The translations under genes were made by a program, and so were the position numbers. From positions 561,456 to 625,455 of the forward strand of contig OZ038323.1 in assembly GCA_964035795.1 (NCBI GenBank): a stretch of DNA of 64,000 nucleotides. Reading direction: 5' to 3'. Position 1 is the first letter of the stretch, and the number at the start of each line of letters is the position of its first letter. This stretch comes from Pterobdella sp. o SKG-2022. Lineage: Eukaryota; Annelida; Clitellata; Hirudinida; Piscicolidae. Under the pieces are notes generated by a model. The model was given only the letters and a program-made list of their open reading frames with translations, ran no database searches and was not told the DNA's origin. Positions 1 to 13,200 of this stretch are shown in pieces.

Positions 1-31
1 TCATCACCATCATCATCATTATCACCATCAC

Positions 32-75
<44 letters not shown>

Positions 76-87
76 ACACTAACACAG
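1..87 (+). repeat. (CAT)n tract at the end of an intron
   Basis: An almost uninterrupted CAT/TCA trinucleotide run fills about 1-75. It is followed by a short sequence ending in the 3' splice site AACACAG before the first GRIP exon in the window. On the transcript it is a pyrimidine/A-rich tract directly upstream of an acceptor, so it probably also serves as a degenerate polypyrimidine tract. Confidence 0.85.
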
Positions 88-1961
88 ATGTAGTGCAGCA
101 CGCCACAGGACCTCTCCTGGTGGAAGTGGACAAGCACGCACACAGCCCTCTAGGTGTCATACTCATTTGTGTTCTTTTTGATAGAGTTGAAGTTGTTTTT
201 GAAGGTTATTACTGATTGAGTCGAGACCAGTTTTGCTCTAGAGATGTGCTTCCTGTTGAGTCGGGAGAGTTGAACATGGTTCAAAAAGCAAAAACTATGT
301 TCATCCTCCGTGACTTCATATTAGAAACTGATAATGAAATTAAATAAATTATAAATGAAAAATAATAAACGATTTGAGGAGTGACCTTGAACGAAGGATT
401 CTTCAGAGGTCACCGCATCATGTACATCTCCTCTATCGAGAAAGCTTCAATTGCTGACAGGTGTGTGTGTGTGATAGGGAGTATGGTTTAGTGTGAAAAG
501 GTGTGATGTAGTGTGATGATGGGGTGATGTGACGTGGTGTGATGATGTGGTGTGGTGTGATGATGTGGTGTGGTGTGATGATGTGGTGTGGTATGGTGAT
601 CTGGTTAGAGTGTGATGCAGTGTGGTGTGGTGTGGTGTGATGTGGTGTGGTGTGATGATGTGGTGTGGTGTGATGATCTGGTTAGGGTGTGATGTGGTGT
701 GGTGTGATGTAGTGTGGTGTGATGATGTGGTGTGGTGTAATGATGTGGGGTGGTGTGATGATGTGGTGTGGTGTGATGAGATGGTGTGGTGTGGTGAGCT
801 GGTTATGGTGTGATGCGGTGTGGTGATGTGGTGGGGTGTGATGATGGGGTGATGTGATGTGGTGTGGTGGAATGTGATGTAGTGTGATGGTGTGGTGATG
901 TGATGGAGTGTAATGATGGGGTGATGTGATGTGGTGTGATGATGTGGTGTAGTGTGATGTGGTGGGGTGTGATGATGGGGTGATGTGATGTGGTGTGGTG
1001 GAATGTGATGTAGTGTGATGGTGTGGTGATGTGATGGAGTGTAATGATGGGGTGATGTGATGTGGTGTGATGATGTGGTGTAGTGTGATGATGTGGTGTG
1101 GTGTGGTTATGTGGTGTGGTGTGATGATGTGGTGTGGTGTAATGATGTGGGGTGGTGTGATGGTGTGGTGTGGTGATATGGCTATGGTGTGATGCGGTGT
1201 GGTGATGTGGTGGGGTGTGATGATGGGGTGATGTGATGTGGTGTGATGATGTGGTGTGATGATGTGGTGTGGTGTGATGATGTGGTTAGGGTGTGATGCG
1301 GTGTGGTGTGGTGTGATGATGTGGTGTGATGATGTGGTGTGGTGAGCTGGTTAGGGTGTGATGCGGTGTGGTGTGGTGTGATGTGGTGTGGTGTGATGAT
1401 GTGGTGTGGTATAATGATGTGGGGTGGTGTGATGATGTGGTGTGGTGTGATGAGATGATGTGGTGTGGTGTGATGATGTGGTGTGGTGCAATGATGTGGG
1501 GTGGTGTGATGATGTGGTGTGGTGTGATGATGTGGTGTGGTGTGATGATGTGGTGTGGTGTGGTGATGTGGTGGGGTGTGATGATGAGGTGATGTGATGT
1601 GTTGTGGTGAAGTGTGATGTAGTATGATGGTGAGGTGATGTGGTGGGGTGTGATGATGGGGTGATATGATGTGGTGTGATGATGTGGTGTGGTGTGATGA
1701 TGTGGTGTGGTGTAGTGATGTGGTTGTGGTGTGATATAGTGTGGTGTGAAGTGGTTTAATGGAATAATTGTGGTGTTGATCATTAATCAATACTAAAATT
1801 TTCATGTTAATACGAAAAAATTTGAGGAAATAAGAAATTAACTTTGAAGCAAATATGCCCCACTAAGGTGTGGAGCTTTGCACCATGGTGACCACTTGCT
1901 GGCTGTCGATGGTTTCGGCCTAGAAGATATGACCATTGAAGAAGCTAATGTTCTTTTCAAG
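88..1961 (+). CDS. Grip: GRIP exons encoding PDZ3
   Basis: Three exons (88-168, 409-460, 1868-1961) encode one PDZ domain. The first carries the carboxylate-binding loop as PLGV (the GLGF position) after a PLLVEV strand. The second encodes ISSIEKASIADR. The third encodes CGALHHGDHLLAVDG and the last helix up to EEANVLFK. The second exon is joined at 409 rather than at the CAG ending at 406, because only that acceptor keeps frame (phase 1) with the donor after 168. Exon borders at the R|CG step coincide with the one seen in PDZ4, a pattern expected from ancestral PDZ duplication. Confidence 0.9.
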
Positions 1962-4900
1962 GTGAGACTAACATGCGTAAATTTTTTATATTCAAACAAG
2001 TATCCTCTTTGTGAAAAACAGCTTAATCCTTCTCACTGTTTTCACATCAAATGTAGTACACCAAAAAACACAATTTTTCATCTTTTTTAACTACATCACA
2101 CCACACCACATCACACCACACTACATCACACCACACCACATCACACTGCACTACATCACACCACACTACATCACACCACACTACATCACACCACACTACA
2201 TCACACCACATCACAACACACTACATCACACCACCTTACATCACACCACACTGCATCACACCACACTGCATCACACCACACTACATCACACTACACTAAA
2301 TCACATGACACGAGACCACAACACACCACACTACATCACACCACACCACATCATCACACCACATCACATCACCCCATCATCACATCCCACCTCATCACAC
2401 CATATCACCACATCACACCACAAAACATCACACTATATCACAACACATCAAACCATATCACCACATTTTACCAAACCACATCACACCATATCACAACAGA
2501 TCATACCATATCACAGCACATTTCACCAAACCACATCACACCTCACCATATCACACCATATCACCACAATTCACCTAACCACGTCACACCACATTAACCC
2601 ACATCACACCACATCACACCACATCACACCATATCACACCACATCACACCATATCACACTACAACACATCACACCATATCACCACAGTTCACCAAACCAC
2701 ATCACAATACAAAACATCACACCATATCACACCATTTCTCACTACAACACATCACACCACTTCGCAACATATCACACCATATCACACTACAACACATCAC
2801 ACCATATCACAACACATTTCACCAAACCATATCACACAATATCACAACACATCACACCATATCACCACAGTTCACCAAACCACATCACACTACAAAACAT
2901 CACACCATATCACACTATTTCCCACTTCGACACATCACACCATATTACAACACATCACACCACAACACACCATATCACACCACATCACACCTTATCACCA
3001 CATTTCACCAAACCACATCACAGTACAAAACATCACATCATATCACACTATTTCCCACTTCAACACATCACACCATATTACAACACATCACATCACACCA
3101 TATTACACCATATCACACTACGACACATCACACTATATCATAACACATTTCACCAAACCACATCACACAATATCACAACACATCACACCATATCACCACA
3201 GTTCACCAAACCACATCACACTACAAAACATCACACCATATCACACTATTTCCCACTTCGACACATCACACCATATTACAACACATCACACCACAACACA
3301 CCATATCACACCACATCCCACCACATTACACCATATCACCAAAGTTCACCAAACCACATCACACTACAAAACATCACACCATATCACACTATTTTCCACT
3401 TCAACACATCACACCATATTACAACACATCACACCACATCACACCTTATCACCACATTTCACCATACCACATCACACTACAAAACATTACACCATATCAC
3501 ACTATTTCCCACTTCGACACATCACACCATATTACAACACATCATACCACATCACACCATATCACACTACAACACATCACACCATATCACAACACTTTTC
3601 ACCAAACCACCTCACACCTCGCACAGCGTAACACACAACATCACTTCACCTTACGCCACACCACACTACATCTGACCACACCACAGCACATTACACCACA
3701 TTACACCACAACACATCTTTTCACACCACAGCGCAACACAAGCAACCTGGTGCAGTTAGAGATAGTGCCAGCGAAATTAGTTTTGCATCAGACCACATAC
3801 ACTCGGTTTCCTATTTATGCATATAGTCCTCCATCTTCTGTCCACCCTTCTATTCAATCTTCTAGCCAATCTTCCATTCCACCTTCCATCCAATCTTCCA
3901 CCCAATCATCTAACACTTCTTCAATGCCACAACAACCTTTCCCTCATCCTCAACAAAACCAACTTCTACATCACCAAAAAAACTTTCAAGAACTTTTTGC
4001 TCCACAAGCTCCATGCAACTCAAGCAAACACAGACTACAACGTCAAAATGAGCTTTCAACGCCCGACCACTCCCTCACCACCCAAGACTATAACTTTCGC
4101 AAACAACAAATCATTCAGCAGTTTCCCCCTTATGTGCAATTGCAGCACTCAGATTTTTGCAGACGCACCACTCTTCCTCCAGCCAACCTCCATCTTCTCA
4201 CCACATGCCATAATGATACTTACAACAGCAATTTCAGCATTAATCACAACCAAATTGATTTCACCCAGAAAACCATTTTCCAGAACCACATCCCGACAGA
4301 GCAGGTAGGCTTGCCTTCTCCAAATGCTGAGTCATCCTGCCAAGTTCTTCAAGAACAACTTTCCTTCCACTCAGGTTATTTGCATCATTTGGAATTTTGT
4401 CATTTTGTTCTCAAACAGCTTAGATCAGGAACCAGCTGTATCATTCATCCATACACCAGTTTCAAACCTTCCTATACAGCGTCCCAAGAAGAAATGACGT
4501 CATCAACCAACTCTCTCGCCACCCAAGACACTTGCAACTCCATGACTACACAAGTCCTTATTGAAATTTCATATACTTCAACTGACTTAAACATCATAAT
4601 GCTCCCCAGATGGGCTCGGCACTCATTCCCGTCAGCAACTGGCACGCCCTCAAAAGCAGATTTGCCACACGTCTCTATTCTCTTTTGCTTATTTTTACGG
4701 ATATTTCATTTCGAGAAGTTTTTTATTTAAGCTTATTTTATCACTCTTTTCAGACAATCCGGGCACTTTTCGACCGATGCCTCACACCCAAATTTGCCAC
4801 GTTGATGTTGTTGAAATCTTATTGGTTGAAAACCTGGAAGACAACAAAAGCAGAAAAAGATTTGGTCTGCAGATCGACCCATCCCAAGGAAGATCTTGTA

Positions 4901-7125
4901 TGACGTCACAACATGGCTGTCTGCTGACCCCCCCAGTGATCTCGGTGATAGAGGCGGGCAGTGCGGCTGAGAAGTGCGTTTTATGGATTTTTGTTTGTGA
5001 GTTTCCAAGAAGAGTTTAAAAATAAAATTTTTGAATCCAAATTTTTGGCATAGATGTGGCGTGTTGCAAGAAGGAGATCGAGTTTTGTCCATCAACGGAG
5101 TCTACCTCGAAGGTGCTTTTACAATCTCATTATGAAACCAAACTAATCGCAATGAAATGACAGACAAGAGCATAAGCGAAGTTGATGAGATGGTCAACAG
5201 CTGCGGAAGAAGCATGGTGTTGTTGGTGGAGTTTGACGTCGCAGGTAGGATCATGATGATGACGTTATGAGATGTATTGAGGATGCTGTGGTGTTTCAGA
5301 GTCGATCGTGCCAAGTAGTGGAGTGTTCATCGTCAAGTTGGCTAAAAGATCCGCTGGCCTGGGAGTCACTATCACATGTCAGTCTTCATCCAAACATTTT
5401 GATGTTGTGATCAAACAAATGCACACGCAGGCGCAAAGAACAGGAAGCCTGGTCAGCACCTCGTCATCACCAAGGTCAAGAAGGGCAGTGTGGCTTACAG
5501 GTTTACCATCCCACCTTTAATATGCAAGCTCAATAAAATTAACATTTAAGATTTTCAATAAATCGCCAATCACGTGAGATACTTGATGGACAGAACGGGG
5601 TCTATCCAGCCAGGAGACCGCTTGTTGGCCATCGACAACGTGCGACTCGATGATGTGCACTGCTCTTTTGAAGACTCAGCCAGAATGCTTCGAGACACCA
5701 GGGACATAGTCAAACTCACTATCCAGAAAGACGAGAGTTTCGCAGGTGAGTCGATGTAATTTTCATGAGTACCTTCAGATCTGAGCACATCCACCAGATG
5801 AACCAGACCCCAGCCAGCTCATAACATACACAGTGGAATTGCCCAAGTTTGCAGGACCTTTGGGCATCACTGTGGCTGGCTCCGACGAGCCCTTTGAGCC
5901 GATCTTCGTGTCCTCTCTGCTTCCCGGAGGCATGGCTGAAAGGTGAAACAAACCAGTTATGATTTTTAATATGAGATGAATGCAATGGTTCTGAATGCTT
6001 TCACGAAGCTTCTAATGTAGCTGTCTCTGAGTTGGTGATCGTTTCCCAAGAATTTAAGAGCTTCATGAAAAAAGCTCGAAGCCCTGTCTATCATTTAAAG
6101 CTTTTAACTGTATTTTTATAGAAGTTTCAACCATGCTTAGAAGTGCGTTCAAAATTAATATTTTCAAGAAAAATATCAAAATTACCAAACACTAAGTACT
6201 TTAGTTCAGCTGTCACCATGGTCTGCTGTCACCAAGTAAGCTGTCACTAGATCAGCTGTTACCATGGTCAGCTGTCATCATAGCCAGCTGTCACCATGGT
6301 CAGCTGTCATCATGGTCAGATTAGCTGTTTCCTCACAATTGAGGTTCACCACTTGTATCAAGGAAGCTCAACTTCTTGTTTTACTCCCAATGCCAAGCAG
6401 CTCTGAGAAGCGAGGTGTGAAGATGAGGGGAGATGAGAAGGAGAGCGAAAGAAAGGTGGAGAGAAGGGGTGAAGATGAGGGTGAGAAGGAAGGGTGAAAA
6501 GGAGTGAAGAGAAGAGGGGTTGGTGAAGGATTTCAGTGTTCTTTTGAAAAGAATGGCTTGGCTTTTTTGAGCCAATATTTTTGCTAAAGCCGGTCAGATG
6601 CTTTCATGAGTCATCCTTAGTTGCGTTGGTCATTCTCTTCACTGCATCCAACCACATCACATTCCACAACAGCACAACATTAAATCCCATTACATCATTT
6701 CACTACACTGCAAAAAATTCCACTAAACCGCACTACAACCCCATAGAACTGGCACTTTACATGTGGGAGATCGTTTATTGGCAATCAATGGGCAGTCCCT
6801 GAGAGGCAAGACCCTGACAGACGCAGTGATGTTGCTGCAAAATGCTGCATCCAGTGTTACTCTTAAGATTACCAGATTAGCAAGTAATATGAGCTTGATG
6901 AGGCGAAGTGTGGTGGGCGGTGATGTGAGGGATCTGGGAGGTAGTATGGTGGAAAGTGTGGAGGGCAGCAATGTGGGTGATGTGGGCAGCAGTGATAAAG
7001 ACAGTTACGTTCACAGTGGGCCTAAACGTCATCTTTCCCAATGCACCATGACTCTCAACGATGATGATGATGATGAGCACGATAATAATAAAAATAAGAA
7101 AAACAACAAAAATTATAATAATGAA

Positions 7126-7214
<89 letters not shown>

Positions 7215-10200
7215 CAATAATAATAATGCCAATAATAATAATAATGATAATAATAATAATAATAAGAAAATTAGTAGTAATAATGCTAGCAATGATTACT
7301 ATTCTAAAAATAGCAATGAAAAAAAGAATAACTATTATTATAGCTGTAATAATAATAATAACAAATATAACAATAATAATAATTATATTAATTATGATGG
7401 TAAGCGTAATAACCTCCATTTTGGTGATATAAATAGAAAAGAAGTGGATGCAAGAGTTATTCTTGAAGGTCACATCTGTTATCAACATGATAATGAAAGT
7501 GATATAAAAAACACCTCTGGAGATAAGAATACTTATAATAACCCTAATATAAACAATAATTCTAATAGCAATGCTAACAATGAAATCATGAACAAAACAA
7601 ACGATGCCAACAACACTACTACGAGAAGAAATGTTGATACCTCGAGTTGTAGGAGTAGTATGCATTATAGTAATGCTAAAAATAGGATCAGTACTACTGA
7701 TATAATTAACAACAATATTGGAGTGGTTGATACTCTCAGTAATTTAAATCTAAACAACAGCAATAATAATAATAATGTCAATGATAAAATACAACTTACA
7801 AATAATGGTTATATAAGCAATGCAAATAATGGAGCTTACACTTCAGCTGCAAACAAAGCCAAAGACGAGAAGGAGGGCAGGTTAGAAAAAGCGCCACTAG
7901 CGCACTGGCTCACACTGCCTTACAGCAGTGATTGTGATCATTTTTGCAGCAACCACACCACCACCTTCACTGATTTCAAGGAACATGAGAACTTTCTCGA
8001 TAAAAATGCTAAAGCTGGTAATAGTGCTGAAAATAATGCTGGTAGCGATAATGATTGGGGTGATGGTGATGATGATGCTAGTAATTTTGAAGGTGGAGAT
8101 GATAATGGTGGTAAGAGTAATGGTGCAGAGAGTGAGGGTGGTAATGATGATGATGATGATGGTGGCAATTGCAAAAACCAACGCCCCCTGCAGAATAAAA
8201 CAAATGATAAGTTGTTACCTAATGTTGAAAACAAAGAAGAGCTTAATGACAATGAAAAAACAAATGATAAGTTAGAGTTGAATAGAAAAGCACGCAAAAA
8301 CATTTATGAAGATAAACTCATTTTATACACACTGAGCAATCCCAAAGACTATATGCATCATAATGATGTCAATACTAACAACAAAAATCCTCAAAACTTC
8401 AATTCCGACATTGGAAATAACAAAAAAACCCCAACTACCACACTCCCCAACCACACCACCAACCACACCACACTCCCCAACCACACCACATCCACCAACC
8501 ACACTCCAACCTCCAACGAAACCACAGATATCACTCCACCCACCAATCCCACTACACCCACCAAAACGTACGGGCTAACACAAAACTCACCAAAAAACAG
8601 CAGCTTCACTCGAAATGTTATTGCTTTCGACTATTCTTTGTCACATAACAACACCAATACAAATGCCTGCCCAGGCACTTCTAAGGCTCACAAGCAAGAC
8701 GTAAGACCACTCGAGACCTTGGAGACAAACTCTGGAGGTGAGTGTTGCATGTGGGATTTTGCGGTCTGCAGCTGGAAGTTTTGGTCTGCATTGGGATGTT
8801 GTGGTCTACATAGGAATGTTGTAGTCTACATCGAAATGTTGTGGTGTGCATCTGTTGTGGTCTTCATTGGGATGTTGTGGTGTGCATCGGATGTTGTAGT
8901 CTGCATTGGGATGTTAGGATCTGCACCGAGATGTTTTAGTCTGCATTGGGATGTTGTGGTCTGCATAGGAATGTTGTAGTCTACATCGGGATGTTGAGGT
9001 GTGCATCTGTTGTAGTCTGCATTGGGATGTTGAGGTGTGTATTGGGATATTGAGGTGTGAAGTGGAATGTTGCGGTCTGCATCAGAATGTTTTGATCTAC
9101 ATTGGAATGTTGTGGTCATCATGCACTTGAAATTGGGATGTGCATCGTATGTTGTAGTCTGCATTGGGTTGTTGAGGTGTGCATTGGGATGTTGAAGCGT
9201 GAATTAGGATGTTGTGGTCTTCATTGGGATGTTGTGGTGTGAATTGGGATGTTGTGGTCTACATCGGGGTGTGGGTGTACATCAGGATGTTGTGGTAGGC
9301 ATCTATTGTGGTCTGCATTGGGATGTTGTGGTGTGCATCGGATGTTGTAGTCTGCATTAGGGTGTTGAAGCTTGCATTTGGATGTTGAGGTGTGAATTGG
9401 GATGTTGTGATGTGCATCGTATGTTGTAGTCTGCTTTGGGATGTTGTCGTCTACATCGGGATGTTGTAGTGTACAACGGAATGCTGTGGTCTGCATAGGA
9501 ATGTTGTGTTGTGCATTGGATGTTGAGGTGTACATCGGGATGTTGTGGTCTGCATTGGGATGTTGTGGTGTTCATCGGTTTTTGTGGTGTGCATTGGGAT
9601 GTAGTGGTCTGCATTGGGATATATTTAGTGTGCATCCAATGTTGTAGTCTGCATTGAGATGTTGTGTTGTGCATTGGGATGTTGTGGTTTACATAGGGAT
9701 GTTATGGTGTACATATGATGTTGTATTCTGCAATGGGATGTTGTGGTCTGCTTTGGGATGTTGTGGTCATCATCGGGATGTTGTGGTGTACATTGGAATG
9801 TTTTTGTTTACATTGTGAATTTTGAATTGCATTGGGTTGTTGCGGTCTGCATTGGGATGTTGTGGTCTCAATTGGGATGTTGTGGTGTGCTTCGAGTGTT
9901 GTGGTGTGCATTGGGATGTTGTGGTCTGCTTTGCGATATTGTAGTGTGCATCGGATGTTGTGGTGTGCATTGGAATGTTCTGGTCTACATCGGAATTTTG
10001 TGGTGTACATCAGGAATTATATGTCTTCATTGGGATGTTGTGGTCTACATCGGGATGTTGTAGTGTGCATCTGTTGTTTTGGTCTGCATTTAGATGTTGT
10101 GGTATGCATCGTGAAGTTGTGGTCTGCAGCGGATGTTGTGGTCTACATCGGGATTTTGTGGTATACATCAGAAATTATATGTCTACATTGGGATATTGTA

Positions 10201-13200
10201 GGCTGCATTGGGATGTTGTGGCGTGCATCGGGTTGTTGTGGTGTGTAATTGATGTTGTGGTATGCATTGAAATGTTGTAGTCTGCATTGGGATGTTATGG
10301 TCTACATAGGCATGTTGTGGTGTGCATATGATGTTGGATTCTGCATTGGGATGTTGTGGTGTGCATTGGTATGCTGTGTTGTGCATCCGTTGTTGTAGTC
10401 TGCATTGAGATATTGTAGTTTACATCGGGATACTGTGGTGTATATCGAGATGTTGTAGTGTACATTGGGATAGTGTAGTGTGCATCGGATGTTGTAGTCT
10501 GCTTTGGTATGTTGTGGTCTACATCGGGATGTTGTGTTGTGCATTAGGACGTTTTGGTCTATATTGGGAAGTTGTGGTGTGCATTGGGATGTTGTGGTGT
10601 GCATCGTATATTGTTGTCTGCACTGGCATGTTGTGGTGTGCATCGGTTTTTTTGTAGTGCAATGGGATGTTGTGGTCTACTTTGGGAAATTGTATTGTGC
10701 ATCGGATATTGTATTTGCATCGCGATGTTGTGGTCTACATAGGGATGTTGTGGTGTGCATCGAATGTTGTTGTCTGCATTGGGATGTTGGGGTCTACATA
10801 GGGATGTTGTGGTGTGCATATGATGTTGTATTCTGCAATGGGATGTTTTTTCTGCTTTGGGATATTGTAGTGTGCATCGGATTTTGTATTCTGCATTTGG
10901 ATGTTTTGGTCTATATTGGGGTGTTGTGGTCTGCATTTGGATGTTGTGGTCTACATAGGGATGTTGTGGTTTACATCAGGAATTATATGTCTACATTGGG
11001 ATGTTGTGGTGTGCATCGGTTTGTTGTTATGTGCATCGGATGTTGTGGTGTGCATTGGAATGTTGTAGTCACCACAACATGCAATATACATAGGCATGTT
11101 GTGGTGTGCATGTGATGTTGGATTCTGCATTGGGATGTTGTGGTCTACATCGGGATGTTGTGGTTTACATCAGGATTTTGGGGTGTACATCAGAAGTTAT
11201 ATGTTTACATTGGGATGTTGTAGTCTGCATTGGGATGTTGTGGTGTGCATTGGTATGCTGTGTTTTGCATCCGATGTTGTAGTCTGCTTTGGGATATTGT
11301 GGTTTACATCGGGATATTGTGGTGGACATTGGGATAGTGTAGTGTGCATCGAATGTTGTAGTCTGCTTTGGTATGTTGTGGTCTACATCGGGATGTTGTG
11401 TTGTGCATTGGGACGTTTTGGTCTATATTGGGATATTGTGGTGTGCATTGGGAAGTTTTGGTCTATATTGGGTTGTTGTGGTGTGCATTGGGATGTTGTG
11501 GTGTGCATTGGGATGTTGTGGTGTGCATCGGATGTTGTTGTCTGCATTGGGATGTTGTGGTCTGCATTGGGATGTTGTGTTGTGCATTGGGATGTTTTAG
11601 TCTATATTGGTATGTTGTGGTGTGCATTGCGATGTTGTGGTCTGCATTGGGATGTTGTGGTCTACATCGGGAAGTTGTGGAATGCATGTAGATTTTTTGT
11701 TGGGCATCTGATGTTTTGGTCTGCATTTAGATGTTGTAGTGTGCATTGTGAAGTTGATGTCTGCATAGGAGTGTTGTGGTCTGCATTGGGATGTTGTGTT
11801 GTGCATTGGGATGTTGTGTTGGGCATTGGGATGTTGCGTTCTACATTGGGATGTTGTGGTGTGCATCGGTTATTCTGGTGTGCAATGGGATGTTGTGGTG
11901 TGCATCGGTTATTCTGGTGTGCAATGGGATGTTGTGGTGTGCATTGGGATATTGTAGTGTGCATCGGATTTTGTATTCTGCATTTGGATGTTTTGGTCTA
12001 CACCGGGATGTTGTGGTGTACATCGGGGTTTTGTGGTCTACATCAGAAATTATATGTCTAGATTGGGATGTTGTAGTTTGCATTGGGATGTTGTGGTGTG
12101 CATTGGTATGCTGTGTTGTGCATCCGATGTTGTAGTCTGCTTTGGGATATTGTGGCTTACATCGGGATATTGTGGTGTACATCGAGATGTTGTGGTGTAC
12201 ATTGGGGTAGTGTAGTGTGCATCGGATGTTGTAGTCTGCATCGGGATGTTGTGGCCTCTTTTGGGATGTTGTGGTCTACATACTATACGTATTGTGGTGT
12301 GCATTGGATTTTGTATTCTGCATTGGGATGTTAGGGTTTACATCGGGATGTTGTGTTGTGCCCTGAGATTTTGCGGTCTGCTTTGGGATGTTGCGGTCAT
12401 CATTGGGATTTTGTGGTGTGCATTGGGATGTTCTGGTGTGCATCAGATTTTGTATTCTACATTGGGATGTTGTGGTCTATATTGGAATGTTGTAGTGTAC
12501 ATTGGGATGTTGTAGTTTGCATTTGGATGTTGTGGTGTGCTTCGGGTGTTGTAGTCTGAATTGGGATGTTGTGGTCTACATCGGGAAGTTGTGGAGTGCA
12601 TGTAGATTTTGTGGTGTGCATCTGATGTTGTTGTCAGCATTGGGATGTTGTGGTGTGCAACGGTTTTTCTGGTGTGCATTGGGATGTTGTGGTGTGCAAC
12701 GGTTTTTCTGGTGTGCATTGGGATGTTGTGGTCTGCTTTGGGATGTTGTAGTCTGCATTTGGATGTTGTTGTCTACATCAGGATGTTGTGGTGTGCTTCG
12801 GGTGTTGTAGTCTGCATTGGGATGTTGTGGCCTACATCGGGAAGTTGTGGTGTGCATGTAGATTTTGTGGTGTGCATCTGATGTTTTGGTCTGCATTTAG
12901 ATGTTTTGGTGTGCATCGTGAAGTTTTGGTCTGCATTGGGATGTTGTGTTGTGCATTGGAATGTTGTGGTCATCATCGGGATCTTGTGGTCTACATTGGC
13001 ATATTGTAGTCTGCATTAGGATGTTGTGGTCTATATCGGGATGTTTTGGTGTGCATTGGTATGTTGTGGTGTGCAACGGTTTTTCTGGTGTGCATTGGGA
13101 TGTTGTGGTCTACATCGGGATGTTGTGGTGTGCTTCGGGTGTTGTAGTCTGCATTGGGATGTTGTGGTCTACATCGGGAAGTTGTGGTGTGCATGTAGAT

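Noticed and set aside
2011..3675. A 554-codon + strand open frame rich in His, Thr, Pro
   Set aside because: It is a minisatellite read in frame, inside a GRIP intron whose flanking exons and phase are clear. The same peptide appears on the minus strand of the complementary array.
7061..7665. Poly-Ile open frames on both strands over the AAT run
   Set aside because: Shadows of the in-frame poly-Asn segment of the GRIP linker exon.
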